Part shown: piece by piece, positions 52,166 to 62,492 of the stretch
Layout: every line of letters begins with the position of its first letter
Numbering within the stretch: the stretch's first letter is position 1
NCBI GenBank assembly: GCA_000470055.1
Contig: HG326877.1
Coordinates: 546,735 to 610,734, forward strand
Length of the DNA: 64,000 nucleotides
Direction: 5' to 3'
From: Campylobacter coli 76339
Lineage (GTDB): Bacteria; Campylobacterota; Campylobacteria; Campylobacterales; Campylobacteraceae
The notes under the pieces: generated by a model
What the model was told of the DNA's origin: nothing
What the model saw: only the letters and a program-made list of their open reading frames with translations
Databases searched by the model: none
Made by a program: the position numbers and the translations under genes

Positions 52166-53188
52166 ATGGAATACAAAAACCAGAATCTAACACACTTTGT
52201 AAAAGCAGCAGGTTGAGCAGCGAAATTAAGCCCGGGTGGTCTTAAAACAATTTTAAATTTCATGCAAACAAGCCCAGCTTTACTCAGTGATATCGGCAAT
52301 AATGAAGACGCAAGTGTTTTTCAAATTAGTCCTGAATTAGCCTTAGTGCAAACGCTTGATTTCATCACACCTATAGTAGATAGTGCTTATCATTTTGGTG
52401 CTATTGCTGCAGCCAATGCTTTAAGTGATGTGTTTGCTATGGGTGCAGAGGTGATTAATGCTTTAAATATAGTGGGTTTTGATACTTGCCATCATGAATT
52501 AAATGTCTTGCAAGAATTATTACAAGGTGCAAATGACAAGGTTCAAGAATGTGGTGGCATTATCGTTGGTGGACATACTATAGAAAGTGGTGAGCTTTTT
52601 TTTGGACTTAGTGTAACAGGAAAGGTACACCCTAAAAAATTTATTGCTAATAATACCGCTAAAGAAGGGGATTTGATTCTTTTAACCAAGCCTCTAGGGA
52701 CGGGTATTTTAAGTACAGCTTTAAAAGCTCAAATGTTAGAAGAAAAACATTTAGATCGTATGCTTGAAAGCATGATGGGTTTAAATTATAAATCCAGTCA
52801 AATTGCACTTCGTTTCGGGGTTAATGCCATGAGTGATGTTACAGGTTTTGGTTTTTTAGGGCATTTAAGAGAGATGTTAAATGATAGCATTTCATTTACA
52901 GTTTTTAAAAATGAACTTCCTTATTTAGAGGGTGTGAAAGAATATTTTGATATGGGTTTGATTCCTGGTGGAGCTTATAAAAATTTAGATTTCATTCAAG
53001 AGTTTTATCCTAATTTAAATGAGGAAGATTTGCTGCTTTGTGATCCTCAAACTTCAGGAGGACTCTTAATCGCTATAGAAGAGAAAAAAGCTTTAGAATG
53101 TCTTAAGGCTTTAGAAGATGAAAATATTAAAGCTAAAATTGTTGCCAAAGCAGTAGCTAAACAAGATGATAGATTTATATTTTCTTAA
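52166..53188 (+). CDS. selD: Selenophosphate synthetase, itself a selenoprotein
   Basis: 340-aa enzyme making selenophosphate from selenide and ATP. The true start is ATG 52166 after AAGGAAAAT. The 17th codon is TGA (52214-52216): KAAG-Sec-AAKLSPGGL, matching the catalytic Cys17/Sec17 of the family (Sec or Cys followed by x-x-K). Reading from the next ATG (52262) would delete the active site. Later signatures: LSDIGNNEDASVF, ANALSDVFAMGAEV and DPQTSGGLL. A hairpin follows the TGA. Stop and start with yedF are 7 bp apart, one operon. Supplies selenium to SelA for FdhA and for itself. Confidence 0.97.
52217..52250 (+). promoter_or_regulatory. Putative SECIS element of selD
   Basis: Inverted repeat TTAAG (52226-52230) / CTTAA (52241-52245) enclosing a GC-rich inner segment with a GGGT loop, 9 bases after the in-frame TGA. 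Fits a bacterial SECIS in size and distance. Confidence 0.68.
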
Positions 53189-53254
53189 TTTTTGTTACTT
53201 ATATACTCATAAAAACTTTTTTTAATCTTTTTTTATACATTTTTTAAAATTTAA

Positions 53255-53293
53255 AATATCATTTTTATTTTATCTGTAATATCATTTTTATTT
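53255..53293 (+). repeat. Paired 16-bp direct repeat in the putA promoter region
   Basis: AATATCATTTTTATTT occurs at 53255-53270 and again at 53278-53293, start to start 23 bp, close to two helix turns. It lies 32 bp before putA and could be a tandem regulator site. Confidence 0.65.
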
Positions 53294-53325
53294 AGAATAC
53301 TATTTTATCCTTAGGAGATGTAAAA

Positions 53326-56300
53326 ATGATACAAAAGTCCTTAGCTTTAGCTGAAGAATTACAAGGAAAAATAGAAGCAAACATTTCGAATTCTGAAAAA
53401 GAATTCCATGCTAAAATGCAAAAGCTTCTTAATAATCCTGAAAATAAAGTCATGCTAATCGAATTGCTTGACCGTTCTTTTAGATGTAAAGATAAAAGAG
53501 CAAGTTTTGAGCTTATCGAACATACTTTAAATAAATATGGTATAGCAGATTTTTTTAGCGCTTTTGAGAAATTCTTGCTCTTTAGCTTTTTAAATTTTGG
53601 TAAATTTGCACCTAATTTAAGCGTTCCATTTTTTGTAAAGCATTTAAGAGAAGATACTAAAGCTATGGTTTTGGATGCAAATCCTAGTGTTTTAGAACCT
53701 CATATGCGTAAAAGAAAAGATCAAGATAATATCACTTTAAATGTGAATTTAATCGGTGAAGAGGTTTTGGGTGAAGCAGAAAGCAAATACCGCATTCAAA
53801 AATATGAAGAAGCTTTAAAATCAAGCTATATTACTTATATTTCGATTAAAATCACTACTATTTTTTCACAAATTAATATTATTGACTTTGAATACTCCAA
53901 GGATGAAGTGGTTAAAAGACTTGATCATCTTTATGCTTTAGCCTTAGAAGAAGAAAAAAAGCAAGGCGTGAGCAAATTTATCAATCTTGACATGGAAGAA
54001 TTTAGAGATTTAGAACTAACCGTTGCTGCTTTTATGGAAAGTGTTTCTAAATTTGATATTAAAGCGGGTATTGTTTTGCAAGCTTACATACCTGATTCTT
54101 ACGAGTATCTTAAAAAACTTTTTGCTTTTTCAAAAGAAAGAGTTTTAAAAGGAATGAAGCCTATTAAAATTCGCTTTGTAAAAGGTGCAAATATGGAAAG
54201 CGAAGAGACGATCGCAAGTCAAAGAGGATGGGAGCTTCCTACTTTCTATAAAAAAATAGACACAGATAGTAACTACAACAAAATGCTAGATTTTGTTTTA
54301 GAGGGAGATAATTATAAATATATCAATGTAGGTATCGCAAGCCACAATATCTTTGAAATCGCTTATGCTTACACACGCATCAGTGAAGCAGGAGCTCTTG
54401 ATTCTTTCACTTTTGAAATGCTTGAAGGTATGAGTTTGCAATGTTCTTATGAATTATCTAAAATGCATGATTTAATTCTTTATGCACCTGTTTGTGATGA
54501 AGCACATTTTAATAATGCCATTGCTTATCTTGTAAGACGCCTTGATGAAAATACAAGTGAAGATAATTTCATGAGATATTTTTTCAATCTCAAAGTTGGA
54601 GATAATAACTGGAATGTGCAAAAAGAGCTTTTCTTAAAATCTTTAGAAGGTATTAAAACACTTGATAATAGCACACACCGCACCCAAGATAGAAACAAAG
54701 CCCCAAATATAGTAAGTGCTTATGAAAGTGGAGTATTTAATAACGAAAGCGATACTGATTTTATTTTGCCACAAAATAGAGCATGGGCTAAAGTCATAAG
54801 AGCTAAATATGAAAATTTAGAAAATTATGATGTAATGCCTGTAATCGGAGATTTAGAATTTGATAAAAATACTTTAAATGTTTTAGAAGTTAAAGATAAA
54901 ATTAAAGATAGAGTGATAGGAAAAGCTTATTTAGCAGGTGAAAATGAAATTAAAAAAGCTCTTGAAGTAGCTAAAAATTCTAATTTTAAAAATACAAGTT
55001 TTGATGAAATTCATGCTATTTTAGCTAAGGCTGCAAATTTGATGAGAGAGCGTCGTGGGGATTTGATAGGTTTGGCTGCGCTTGAGGTGGGAAAAACTTT
55101 CTTAGAAATTGATCCAGAAGTAAGCGAAGCTATCGATTTTACTGAATTTTATCCGCATTCTCTAAAGGTTTTAAGAGAGCAAAATAAAAATACTCAATTT
55201 AGCCCTAAAGGCATAGGGGTAACTATAGCTCCTTGGAATTTCCCTATAGGTATTTCAGTTGGAACTATAGCAGCACCATTAGCAGCGGGCAATGTCGTAA
55301 TTTATAAGCCTTCTTCGCTTTCAACTTTAACAGGCTATATGCTTTGTAAATGTTTTTGGGATGCAGGAATTAGCAAAGATGCTTTGATTTTCTTACCTTC
55401 AAAAGGAAGCGATATTTCTAAATATTTACTTGTTGATGAAGCAGTGAAATTCTCTATTCTTACAGGTGGAGAAGATACGGCTTATGCTATGCTTAAAGCA
55501 AATCCTACCTTACTTTTAAGCGCTGAAACGGGTGGTAAAAATGCTACGATTGTTTCTAAATTTGCAGATCGTGACAGCGCGATTAAAAATATCATCCATT
55601 CTGCTTTTAGCAACAGCGGTCAAAAATGCTCGGCTACTTCTTTGCTTGTTTTAGAAGAAGAAGTTTATGAAGATGAAGAATTTAAAAAGACTTTAGTAGA
55701 TGCAGCTGCTTCTATGGCTGTAGGAAATCCTTTTGAATTTAAAAATAAATTAGGTGCATTAGCAGATAAGCCTAGCGCTAAAGTAGAAAAAGCCTTAAAT
55801 GAATTAGCGCCTTATGAAGAATGGGCTTTAAAACCTCAATTTTTAGAAAACAATCCTTATTTGATGACTCCAGGGATAAAATACGGTACCAAAAAAGGTG
55901 ATTTCACTCATATGAATGAGCTTTTTGTACCGATTTTAAGTGTAATGAAAGCAAAAGATTTAAAAGAAGCTATAGAGATAGTCAATTCAACAGGCTATGG
56001 TCTTACTGCAGGGTTTGAGAGCTTAGATGAAAGAGAATGGGAGTATTTTCACACTCATATAGAAGCAGGAAATATCTATATCAATAAGCCTACAACAGGA
56101 GCTATAGTGCTTCGCCAACCTTTTGGTGGAGTGAAAAAATCTGCTATAGGTTTTGGTAGAAAAGTGGGAATTTATAATTATATAACCCAGTTTTTAGATA
56201 TAAACACAAATGAAGCTGATGAAAATTTACTCAGCAACGAACTTGTCAAAGCTTTGGAAAAAATAGATCTTAATACAAATGAAGAAAACAAAAAAGCTTT

Positions 56301-56829
56301 AAACAATGCTATTTTGATGGCAAAATCTTATGCGTATCATCACAGAAATGAATTCAGTGTTTCAAAAGATTATGTCAATATCCGTGGCGAGGACAATCTC
56401 TTTTCTTATACTAAGATTAAAAATTTAGCTTTTAGGGTGTGCGAGAATGATAATTTACAAGATATTTTAGGGGTTATCATCGCGGCTAATATCTTAAATA
56501 TCCCATTGAGCGTGAGCTATGAAGAAAACGATAAAATTTCTTTAGTAAAAGAACTTTGTAAAGCTATAAATCTAAACCTTGAAATCACAAATGAAAGCAA
56601 AGCTCAATTTGTTTCAAGATTGAAGAATTTTGAGAGAATTCGCTATCATGGAAAAGTGAGTGTGGAAGATGAAATTTATCAAGAAGCGGCAAAAGAAGCT
56701 AAGATTATCATCAGAGAAAAACCATTATTAAATGGTCGTTTTGAGCTTTTATTTTATCATAATGAAAAAGCTTTAAGTATATCTTTCCATCGCTATGGAA
56801 ATTTAGGCATTAGAGCGCTAAATCATTAA
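53326..56829 (+). CDS. putA: Bifunctional proline dehydrogenase / P5C dehydrogenase
   Basis: 1167-aa enzyme oxidising proline to glutamate, a major carbon route in C. jejuni. The PRODH barrel covers about residues 60-450 (KIRFVKGANMESEE and YLVRRLDEN are FAD/substrate-site strings). The ALDH domain covers about 520-980: APWNFPIGISVGTIAAPLAAGN, then the Glu in LSAETGGKNATI and the catalytic Cys in NSGQKCSATSLLV. The N-terminal ribbon-helix-helix repressor domain of enterobacterial PutA is absent, so it should not bind DNA. A ~170-residue C-terminal tail follows. putP is 14 bp downstream. Confidence 0.96.
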   Translation: MIQKSLALAEELQGKIEANISNSEKEFHAKMQKLLNNPENKVMLIELLDRSFRCKDKRASFELIEHTLNKYGIADFFSAFEKFLLFSFLNFGKFAPNLSVPFFVKHLREDTKAMVLDANPSVLEPHMRKRKDQDNITLNVNLIGEEVLGEAESKYRIQKYEEALKSSYITYISIKITTIFSQINIIDFEYSKDEVVKRLDHLYALALEEEKKQGVSKFINLDMEEFRDLELTVAAFMESVSKFDIKAGIVLQAYIPDSYEYLKKLFAFSKERVLKGMKPIKIRFVKGANMESEETIASQRGWELPTFYKKIDTDSNYNKMLDFVLEGDNYKYINVGIASHNIFEIAYAYTRISEAGALDSFTFEMLEGMSLQCSYELSKMHDLILYAPVCDEAHFNNAIAYLVRRLDENTSEDNFMRYFFNLKVGDNNWNVQKELFLKSLEGIKTLDNSTHRTQDRNKAPNIVSAYESGVFNNESDTDFILPQNRAWAKVIRAKYENLENYDVMPVIGDLEFDKNTLNVLEVKDKIKDRVIGKAYLAGENEIKKALEVAKNSNFKNTSFDEIHAILAKAANLMRERRGDLIGLAALEVGKTFLEIDPEVSEAIDFTEFYPHSLKVLREQNKNTQFSPKGIGVTIAPWNFPIGISVGTIAAPLAAGNVVIYKPSSLSTLTGYMLCKCFWDAGISKDALIFLPSKGSDISKYLLVDEAVKFSILTGGEDTAYAMLKANPTLLLSAETGGKNATIVSKFADRDSAIKNIIHSAFSNSGQKCSATSLLVLEEEVYEDEEFKKTLVDAAASMAVGNPFEFKNKLGALADKPSAKVEKALNELAPYEEWALKPQFLENNPYLMTPGIKYGTKKGDFTHMNELFVPILSVMKAKDLKEAIEIVNSTGYGLTAGFESLDEREWEYFHTHIEAGNIYINKPTTGAIVLRQPFGGVKKSAIGFGRKVGIYNYITQFLDINTNEADENLLSNELVKALEKIDLNTNEENKKALNNAILMAKSYAYHHRNEFSVSKDYVNIRGEDNLFSYTKIKNLAFRVCENDNLQDILGVIIAANILNIPLSVSYEENDKISLVKELCKAINLNLEITNESKAQFVSRLKNFERIRYHGKVSVEDEIYQEAAKEAKIIIREKPLLNGRFELLFYHNEKALSISFHRYGNLGIRALNH

Positions 56830-56843
56830 ACTAAGGAGTAAAA

Positions 56844-58325
56844 ATGGAAACAGTTCAAATTAATACCCCCATAGCGATAATGTTTGTGGCATACGCCGCT
56901 TTGATGCTTTATATAGGTTTTTATTTTTATAGACAAAATAAAAATACAGAGGATTATTTCCTAGGTGGGCGTTCTTTAGGTCCAGTAGTTTCTGCGTTAA
57001 GTGCAGGAGCTTCTGATATGAGCGGTTGGCTTTTGATGGGTTTGCCAGGGGCTTTGTATGCAAGTGGACTTATAGAGAGTTATATTGCTATAGGGCTTAG
57101 CATCGGAGCTTTATTGAATTGGAGTTTTGTAGCAAAAAGACTTAGAATTTATACAAGTGTGATTGCAAATTCTATTACAATACCTGATTATTTTGAAACA
57201 AGATTTGACGATGATAAGCATATCTTGCGTATAGTTTGTGCGATCGTTATTCTGATATTTTTCACCTTTTATGTTTCATCAGGACTTGTGGGTGGAGCAA
57301 AATTATTTGAAGCGACTTTTGGTATAAGATATGAATACGCACTTACCACAGGAACACTTATCATTGTTGCTTATACTTTCTTAGGCGGATATAAAGCAGT
57401 TTGTTGGACGGATATGCTTCAAGGACTTTTGATGATGGGTGCATTGATTGTCGTTCCTGCTGTTATGCTTTATCATCTAGGTGGTTTTGGTGAGGCTATG
57501 ACTGTTATAGAAGAAATCAAGCCTAATGCTTTATCTATGGGTGAGGGCATAGGAGCGTTAAGTATCGTTTCCGCGCTTGCTTGGGGCTTAGGATATTTTG
57601 GACAACCTCATATTTTGGTACGTTTTATGTCTATTCGTTCTACCAAAGATATCCCTACGGCTACATTTGTAGGAATTTCTTGGATGGTGATTTCTTTGAT
57701 AGGTGCTTGTTTTATAGGACTTTTAGGGATTGCTTATGTGCACAAATTTGAGCTTACTCTTCAAGATCCTGAAAAAATCTTTATTGTGATGTCACAACTT
57801 TTATTTAATCCATGGATAGCAGGTATTTTACTCAGTGCTATTTTGGCTGCTATTATGAGTACGGCAAGTTCGCAACTTCTTGTATCAAGTTCTACTATAG
57901 CAGAGGATTTTTATAAAAGAATTTTCAACAAAGAAGCATCCAATAAAACTGTGATGAATTTGGGAAGAATCGGTGTTTTATTGGTGGCATTAGTTGCTTT
58001 TGTGATTTCAACAGATAAAGAATCAAGTGTTTTAAGTATCGTAGCTTATGCATGGGCGGGATTTGGGGCAAGTTTTGGTTCTGTAATGCTTTTCTCTTTA
58101 TTTTGGAGTAGAATGACAAGAATAGGAGCGATTTTAGGGATGATAACAGGAGCTGCTGTGGTTGTTCTTTGGAAAAATTATCTAGCAGAGCTCTTTAATT
58201 TCCCTATTTATGAGATAGTTCCAGGATTTGTAGCTGCTTCAGCAGTGATAATCATCGCAAGTTTGCTTACTAAAGTTCGCCCAGGAACTAAAGCTGCATA
58301 TGAAAGAATGCTAAAAGAACTTTAA
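56844..58325 (+). CDS. putP: Sodium/proline symporter
   Basis: 493-aa SSS-family symporter with about thirteen helices. [33 protein letters not shown] is shown only in part ([18 protein letters not shown]) and is the family's sodium/proline site; [18 protein letters not shown] is also characteristic. The gene starts 14 bp after putA with AAGGAG, giving a proline uptake-and-catabolism operon. Confidence 0.96.
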   Translation: METVQINTPIAIMFVAYAALMLYIGFYFYRQNKNTEDYFLGGRSLGPVVSALSAGASDMSGWLLMGLPGALYASGLIESYIAIGLSIGALLNWSFVAKRLRIYTSVIANSITIPDYFETRFDDDKHILRIVCAIVILIFFTFYVSSGLVGGAKLFEATFGIRYEYALTTGTLIIVAYTFLGGYKAVCWTDMLQGLLMMGALIVVPAVMLYHLGGFGEAMTVIEEIKPNALSMGEGIGALSIVSALAWGLGYFGQPHILVRFMSIRSTKDIPTATFVGISWMVISLIGACFIGLLGIAYVHKFELTLQDPEKIFIVMSQLLFNPWIAGILLSAILAAIMSTASSQLLVSSSTIAEDFYKRIFNKEASNKTVMNLGRIGVLLVALVAFVISTDKESSVLSIVAYAWAGFGASFGSVMLFSLFWSRMTRIGAILGMITGAAVVVLWKNYLAELFNFPIYEIVPGFVAASAVIIIASLLTKVRPGTKAAYERMLKEL

Positions 58326-58339
58326 GATTATTTAAAAAT

Positions 58340-58370
58340 GAGGATATTTGTTTCAATATCCTCTAAATTT
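58340..58370 (+). terminator. putAP terminator
   Basis: Perfect 9-bp stem GAGGATATT / AATATCCTC with a 6-base loop, 15 bp after the putP stop, followed by a T-rich tail. Confidence 0.85.
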
Positions 58371-58517
58371 CCTGCTTTTTTATTTATCCAAATTTAACTT
58401 ATAAAACTTACAAAATTTTTTTAGTAATAAAATATATTTGAAAAAATTTCGAAATTTGATTTGTATTGATGAAATTGTATTTGCTCTAGTTTTTGAGATT
58501 AAAACTAGAGCTAAATT

Positions 58518-58745
58518 TTAAGGCTTTTGGATTAAAAATCGAAGCGTTGGACCATTTTGATCGATTTCAAGAATTTTAAAGCCACGATTTTTTGCATCTT
58601 GAGGTATAGAATTGATACTTTGTGGACAATCACAAAGCACTTCTAGAATTTCTCCACTTTTAAGTTGTGGTAAAGCATCTAGTGTAGCAATAGCAGGATA
58701 AGGACAAGCTTCACCTTCTAAATTTAAAGTATAAGTAATTTTCAT
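58518..58745 (-). CDS. TusA-like sulphur/selenium carrier
   Basis: 75-aa TusA fold protein. NLEGEACPYPAIATLDAL carries the Cys-Pro carrier site, and the C-terminal GFKILEIDQNGPTLRFLI is typical. It follows the YedE permease after 3 bp. This YedE plus small TusA pair is a recurring selenium-linked (or thiosulphate-linked) unit. With selD and selC in the same window, selenium delivery is the more likely role. Equivalent to Cj1501 region by memory. Confidence 0.85.
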   Translation of the reverse strand: MKITYTLNLEGEACPYPAIATLDALPQLKSGEILEVLCDCPQSINSIPQDAKNRGFKILEIDQNGPTLRFLIQKP

Positions 58746-58748
58746 TTT

Positions 58749-59960
58749 TTATCCTTTTTGGTTTAGTTTTTGAAAGAAGTGTTTTTTATAAAATAAAACA
58801 CAAGCAAACATTAAAATAAAAAGAGCTAGATTTATGAAAAATCCACCTAAATTTCCAAATTCATTGAGTAAGTTAATTTTTACACCCTCTTTAAAAGCGC
58901 TAGGTAAAGAGTCATAAGTTAGAGCTAAAATCATCGTTCCTATCACATTTGCAATACCTACTATCATAAAATGACTTTGTCCCTCACAAGCACGATAAGT
59001 CCATCCGCATTCACAACCTCCTGCGAAAACTATACCAAAACCAAATAAAAATGCCCCAATGGCCACTGCGGGAGAGAGTTCGATGAGTTTGCTATTGTGT
59101 CCATGTAAAATGAAAGCAAAAGCGATCAAAGAAGCGATTATCATACCGATTAAAGCACCTTTTACAGCATTTTCTCTGCCAAACAAGAACAAATCTCTAA
59201 AGCAAGCAGTAAAGCAAATTTGTCCCCTAGAGATGATAAAACCAAATGCAAAGCCAAAAATGAGTGCTAAAGCTAAAAGACTTTGTTTGCTTTGTGTGCT
59301 TATATTACCATTAACAAGCACAAGATAAAACACCCATATTAAAAAGGCTACAAAAAGAATACTACCTAAAACAAAATGAAATTTCGCACGCGAGTTTTGT
59401 TTGAGCAAAGGAATGTTTTCTTTATTTGCACATTGTAATTTTGCTTTAGGTTTAAAAAAGGAAGTGTTACAAAGTTTTACACCAAGATAAATTCCCAAAA
59501 CCATAAAAACACCAAAAAACCAAGTATGTAATGAAAAATAAGGTAAGCCTGTAAAAAAATTTGCCAAGTTACACCCAAAGGCAAGTCTTGCGCCATAGCC
59601 TGAAAGAATTCCGCCTACTATAGCTTGAAAGATTCTTATATTGCTAGCAGGTAAGCGAAATTTGACTTTATTAGCCCAAAGTGCAGCGATTAAACAACCT
59701 ATAAACATGCCTATAAGCATGATTCCATCGGTTCTTGTTAAAGGAGTGCCATTTAAATTTTGCTTTTGATAATAAGAATATCCATTCAAATCCATACCCA
59801 AAAGCTCTAAAAATTCTCCACCCCAACGCGTCATTTCTCCCGTAACAGCCCAAACACCGCCAAAAATTCCAAAGTATACTGCACTTAAAATTCCAAGCGT
59901 TATCATAGCGCGGGAATTGTCCCAAAAATTGATTAAGTATTTTTGTTTGAAAGAATTCAA
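58749..59960 (-). CDS. YedE/YeeE-family selenium or sulphur transporter
   Basis: 403-aa membrane protein with about ten helices and two repeats of the YeeE/YedE domain. The repeat marks are GGILSGYGARLAFGCNLANFFTGL (in part ARLAFGCNLANF) and GIVFAGGCECGWTYRACEGQ. These conserved Cys/Gly segments line the conduction path in the family. YedE members near selD/TusA genes are annotated as selenium transporters. Operon with the small TusA-like gene. Equivalent to Cj1500. Confidence 0.86.
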   Translation of the reverse strand: MNSFKQKYLINFWDNSRAMITLGILSAVYFGIFGGVWAVTGEMTRWGGEFLELLGMDLNGYSYYQKQNLNGTPLTRTDGIMLIGMFIGCLIAALWANKVKFRLPASNIRIFQAIVGGILSGYGARLAFGCNLANFFTGLPYFSLHTWFFGVFMVLGIYLGVKLCNTSFFKPKAKLQCANKENIPLLKQNSRAKFHFVLGSILFVAFLIWVFYLVLVNGNISTQSKQSLLALALIFGFAFGFIISRGQICFTACFRDLFLFGRENAVKGALIGMIIASLIAFAFILHGHNSKLIELSPAVAIGAFLFGFGIVFAGGCECGWTYRACEGQSHFMIVGIANVIGTMILALTYDSLPSAFKEGVKINLLNEFGNLGGFFINLALFILMFACVLFYKKHFFQKLNQKG

Positions 59961-60116
59961 AGAAGTTCCTAAATATCGTAATCATCAAACCTTGATGCTA
60001 AAAAAAGAGTGAGATTATAACTTAATTTTAAACTAAAGTCAAAAATTAGCGATGCTTTGATAAAATTTGAAAATTTATTTTGTTTTTCATTTAAAAGTAG
60101 TTATAATTATAACTTT

Positions 60117-60212
60117 GGAAGATTAGCGTATCTGGTGATTGCCACTGACTTCAAATCAGATGAAAGGGTAGTTGACTATTCTTTGGGGAGTTCGATTCTC
60201 TCATCTTCTCGC
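60117..60212 (+). tRNA. selC: tRNA-Sec (anticodon TCA)
   Basis: The unusually long tRNA opens GGAAGATT as in E. coli selC. It has anticodon stem-loop CTGA-CTTCAAA-TCAG (anticodon TCA at the loop centre), a long variable arm AAAGGGTAG-TTGA-CTATTCTTT and T-loop GGGAG-TTCGATT-CTCTC. The 3' acceptor side reads ATCTTCT. The terminal CCA is not clearly encoded, and the exact ends may shift by a base or two. It lies 20 bp before purA and may be co-transcribed with it. It decodes the TGA codons of fdhA and selD here. Confidence 0.95.
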
Positions 60213-60232
60213 CGTAAAATTTAAGGAAAATA

Positions 60233-61483
60233 ATGAGTAAAGCAGATATTATTGTTGGAATTCAATGGGGTGACGAAGGTAAAGGTAAGGTAGTAGATAA
60301 ATTATGTGAAAATTATGACTATGTGTGTCGCAGTGCAGGAGGGCATAATGCAGGACATACTATTTGGGTAAATGGTGTAAGATACGCACTTCATCTTATG
60401 CCAAGTGGTGTTTTGCACCCAAGGTGTATCAATGTGATTGGCAATGGGGTTGTGGTATCTCCTGAAGTTTTAATCGCTGAAATGGCTCAATTTGAAAATT
60501 TAAAAGGTAGATTGTATATTAGTGATAGAGCGCATTTGAATTTAAAACACCATTCTTTGATAGATATTGCCAAAGAAAAACTCAAAGGTAAGGATGCTAT
60601 AGGTACAACAGGCAAAGGTATAGGGCCTTCTTATGCAGATAAAATTAATCGCACTGGACATAGAGTAGGAGAACTTTTAGATCCTCAAAGACTTCACAAT
60701 GCTTTAATGAAAGATTTTGAAGCAAATAAAAATTATTTAGAATTTTTAGGGATTGAAATTCCAAATTCAGATGAATTGCTTAGTGATTTAAAACGCTTTA
60801 GTGAGATTTTAACTCCGTTTATAACAGATACTACAAGAATGCTTTGGAAAGCTTTGGATGAAGATAAAAAAGTACTTTTAGAAGGAGCGCAAGGCTCTAT
60901 GCTTGATATAGATCATGGAACTTATCCTTATGTAACAAGCTCAAGTACAATTTCAGCAGGTGCTCTAACAGGTCTTGGCTTAAATCCTAAAGAAGTAGGT
61001 TCTATCATAGGTATAGTAAAAGCTTATACCACGCGCGTTGGAAATGGAGCTTTTCCTACTGAAGATAAGGGTGAGAGTGGAGAAAAAATAGCTCAAATAG
61101 GTAAAGAAATAGGCGTAAGCACAGGACGCAAAAGGCGCTGCGGTTGGTTTGATGCTATTGCGGTAAAATATACTGCAAGACTAAACGGCTTAGATGCTTT
61201 ATCTTTAATGAAGCTTGATGTTTTAGATGGTTTTGAAAAGGTAAAAATTTGCCGTGCTTATGAGTATAAGGGCATGGAAATTGATTATATTCCAAGTGAT
61301 TTAGAAAATGTTAAGCCTATTTATGAAGAAATGGATGGATGGGATAAGGTTTTTGGTATAAAAGATTATGATTTATTGCCTGAAAATGCTAAAAAATATA
61401 TCGCAAGGTTAGAAGAACTTTGCGGTGTGAAAATAAAATACATTTCAACAAGCCCTGAAAGAGACGATACTATCATTTTATGA
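60233..61483 (+). CDS. purA: Adenylosuccinate synthetase
   Basis: 416-aa GTP-dependent enzyme joining IMP and aspartate on the way to AMP. The start [19 protein letters not shown] has the GTP P-loop. [45 protein letters not shown] and [17 protein letters not shown] are all conserved. AAGGAAAATA precedes the ATG. It overlaps the next gene by 4 bp (ATGA), so the flagella-linked genes behind it share its message. Confidence 0.97.
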   Translation: MSKADIIVGIQWGDEGKGKVVDKLCENYDYVCRSAGGHNAGHTIWVNGVRYALHLMPSGVLHPRCINVIGNGVVVSPEVLIAEMAQFENLKGRLYISDRAHLNLKHHSLIDIAKEKLKGKDAIGTTGKGIGPSYADKINRTGHRVGELLDPQRLHNALMKDFEANKNYLEFLGIEIPNSDELLSDLKRFSEILTPFITDTTRMLWKALDEDKKVLLEGAQGSMLDIDHGTYPYVTSSSTISAGALTGLGLNPKEVGSIIGIVKAYTTRVGNGAFPTEDKGESGEKIAQIGKEIGVSTGRKRRCGWFDAIAVKYTARLNGLDALSLMKLDVLDGFEKVKICRAYEYKGMEIDYIPSDLENVKPIYEEMDGWDKVFGIKDYDLLPENAKKYIARLEELCGVKIKYISTSPERDDTIIL

Positions 61484-61908
61484 AAAGTAAATACAATAGC
61501 GTTGTTAAGGTAAGAAAACAACAGCTTGATAAAGCACAAAGCAATCTTAATGCAGCAAAGCAAAGACAGATTGAAAATGAAAGAATTTATGAGCTTTCGC
61601 GTAAAGAATGTGAAAGCTTATCTGTTTTACCCAGTTCGGGTTCTATTGCAGAACTGAGATCAAATTTAACTATGGCTCAGGTGGGTAGGGATGCTTTAGC
61701 AAGAGCTAAAGAAAAGGTTGAGTTATCTAAAAAAGAGATGAATCACTATCAGTTTTTATATCAAAAAGCCCATTTAGATTATGAAAAAATCAAAGTTTTA
61801 GAAGCTGAAGAAATCAAACAAAAACAAAAAGAGCTTGCTAAAATTGAAGAAAAATTTTTAGATGAAATTGCTATCACTCGTTTTTTTAAAGGAGAAAAAA
61901 ATGTATAA
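61480..61908 (+). CDS. FliJ-like coiled-coil protein
   Basis: 142-aa, almost wholly helical, charged protein: [20 protein letters not shown] at the start and a long coiled coil to residue ~130. Size, KVRK-QLD opening and helix pattern resemble FliJ, the flagellar export chaperone-escort, which is hard to recognise by sequence in this group. The gene overlaps purA by 4 bp and the MotE-like gene by 8 bp; in related genomes the pair stands together, favouring a flagellar role. Equivalent to Cj1497c. Confidence 0.62.
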   Translation: MKSKYNSVVKVRKQQLDKAQSNLNAAKQRQIENERIYELSRKECESLSVLPSSGSIAELRSNLTMAQVGRDALARAKEKVELSKKEMNHYQFLYQKAHLDYEKIKVLEAEEIKQKQKELAKIEEKFLDEIAITRFFKGEKNV

Positions 61909-62419
61909 GAAAATTTTATTTTTAGCTTTTTTCATAAGTTTAGTTTGGGGAGCTGAGCAAGATTGCGAGCAATATTTTGAGGCTAGAAAAGCACAGCTTG
62001 AGCTTCAAACAAGGGAATTTGATGAAGCAAGACAAGCTTTGGAGGCTTATAAGGCTTCTTTTGAAGCTTTGCAAAAAGAAAGACTTGAAAATTTAAATAA
62101 AAGAGAAGCTGAAGTAAATGCGACTTTGGCGCAGATTGAAAACTTAAAAGCACAAAATGCAAAACTTTTAGAAGAACAAGAAAAAATTTTAAATTCTATC
62201 AATGAAAAAACAGAAGGTAGAATTAAAGAAATTTATTCACAGATGAAAGATACCGCAATAGCTGATGTTTTAACTCAAATGGATGCTGAAGATGCGAGCA
62301 AGATTATGCTGTCTTTGGAGTCTAGAAAAATTTCAGGGGTGCTTTCTAAAATGGATCCTGTAAAGGCGAGTGAATTGACCTTATTGCTAAAAAATATGGA
62401 CAATAATAAAAGCAATTAA
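61901..62419 (+). CDS. Periplasmic MotE-like protein (Cj1496c-type glycoprotein)
   Basis: 172-aa protein with a signal peptide ([17 protein letters not shown]), a coiled coil (residues 25-110) and a C-terminal MgtE-N/MotE-like domain (IADVLTQMDAEDASKIMLSL, then VLSKMDPVKASELTLLL). Two N-glycosylation sequons of the Campylobacter PglB type (D/E-x-N-x-S/T) occur: EVNAT at Asn73 and DNNKS at Asn169, the same positions reported for Cj1496c. I start at 61901 with AAAGGAG, inside the end of the FliJ-like gene. Probably a flagellar motor chaperone or spacer protein. Confidence 0.82.
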   Translation: MYKKILFLAFFISLVWGAEQDCEQYFEARKAQLELQTREFDEARQALEAYKASFEALQKERLENLNKREAEVNATLAQIENLKAQNAKLLEEQEKILNSINEKTEGRIKEIYSQMKDTAIADVLTQMDAEDASKIMLSLESRKISGVLSKMDPVKASELTLLLKNMDNNKSN

Positions 62420-62492
62420 AAATTTATTTTTTTAACATTCTTTTACCAAAAATATATTATTATTTCAAAATTATTAGTGAAAAGGCTTGAAA

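Noticed and set aside
60117-60212. Integration site at a tRNA gene
   Set aside because: No integrase gene and no repeat of the tRNA 3' end was seen nearby; the flanking genes are core genes in expected order.
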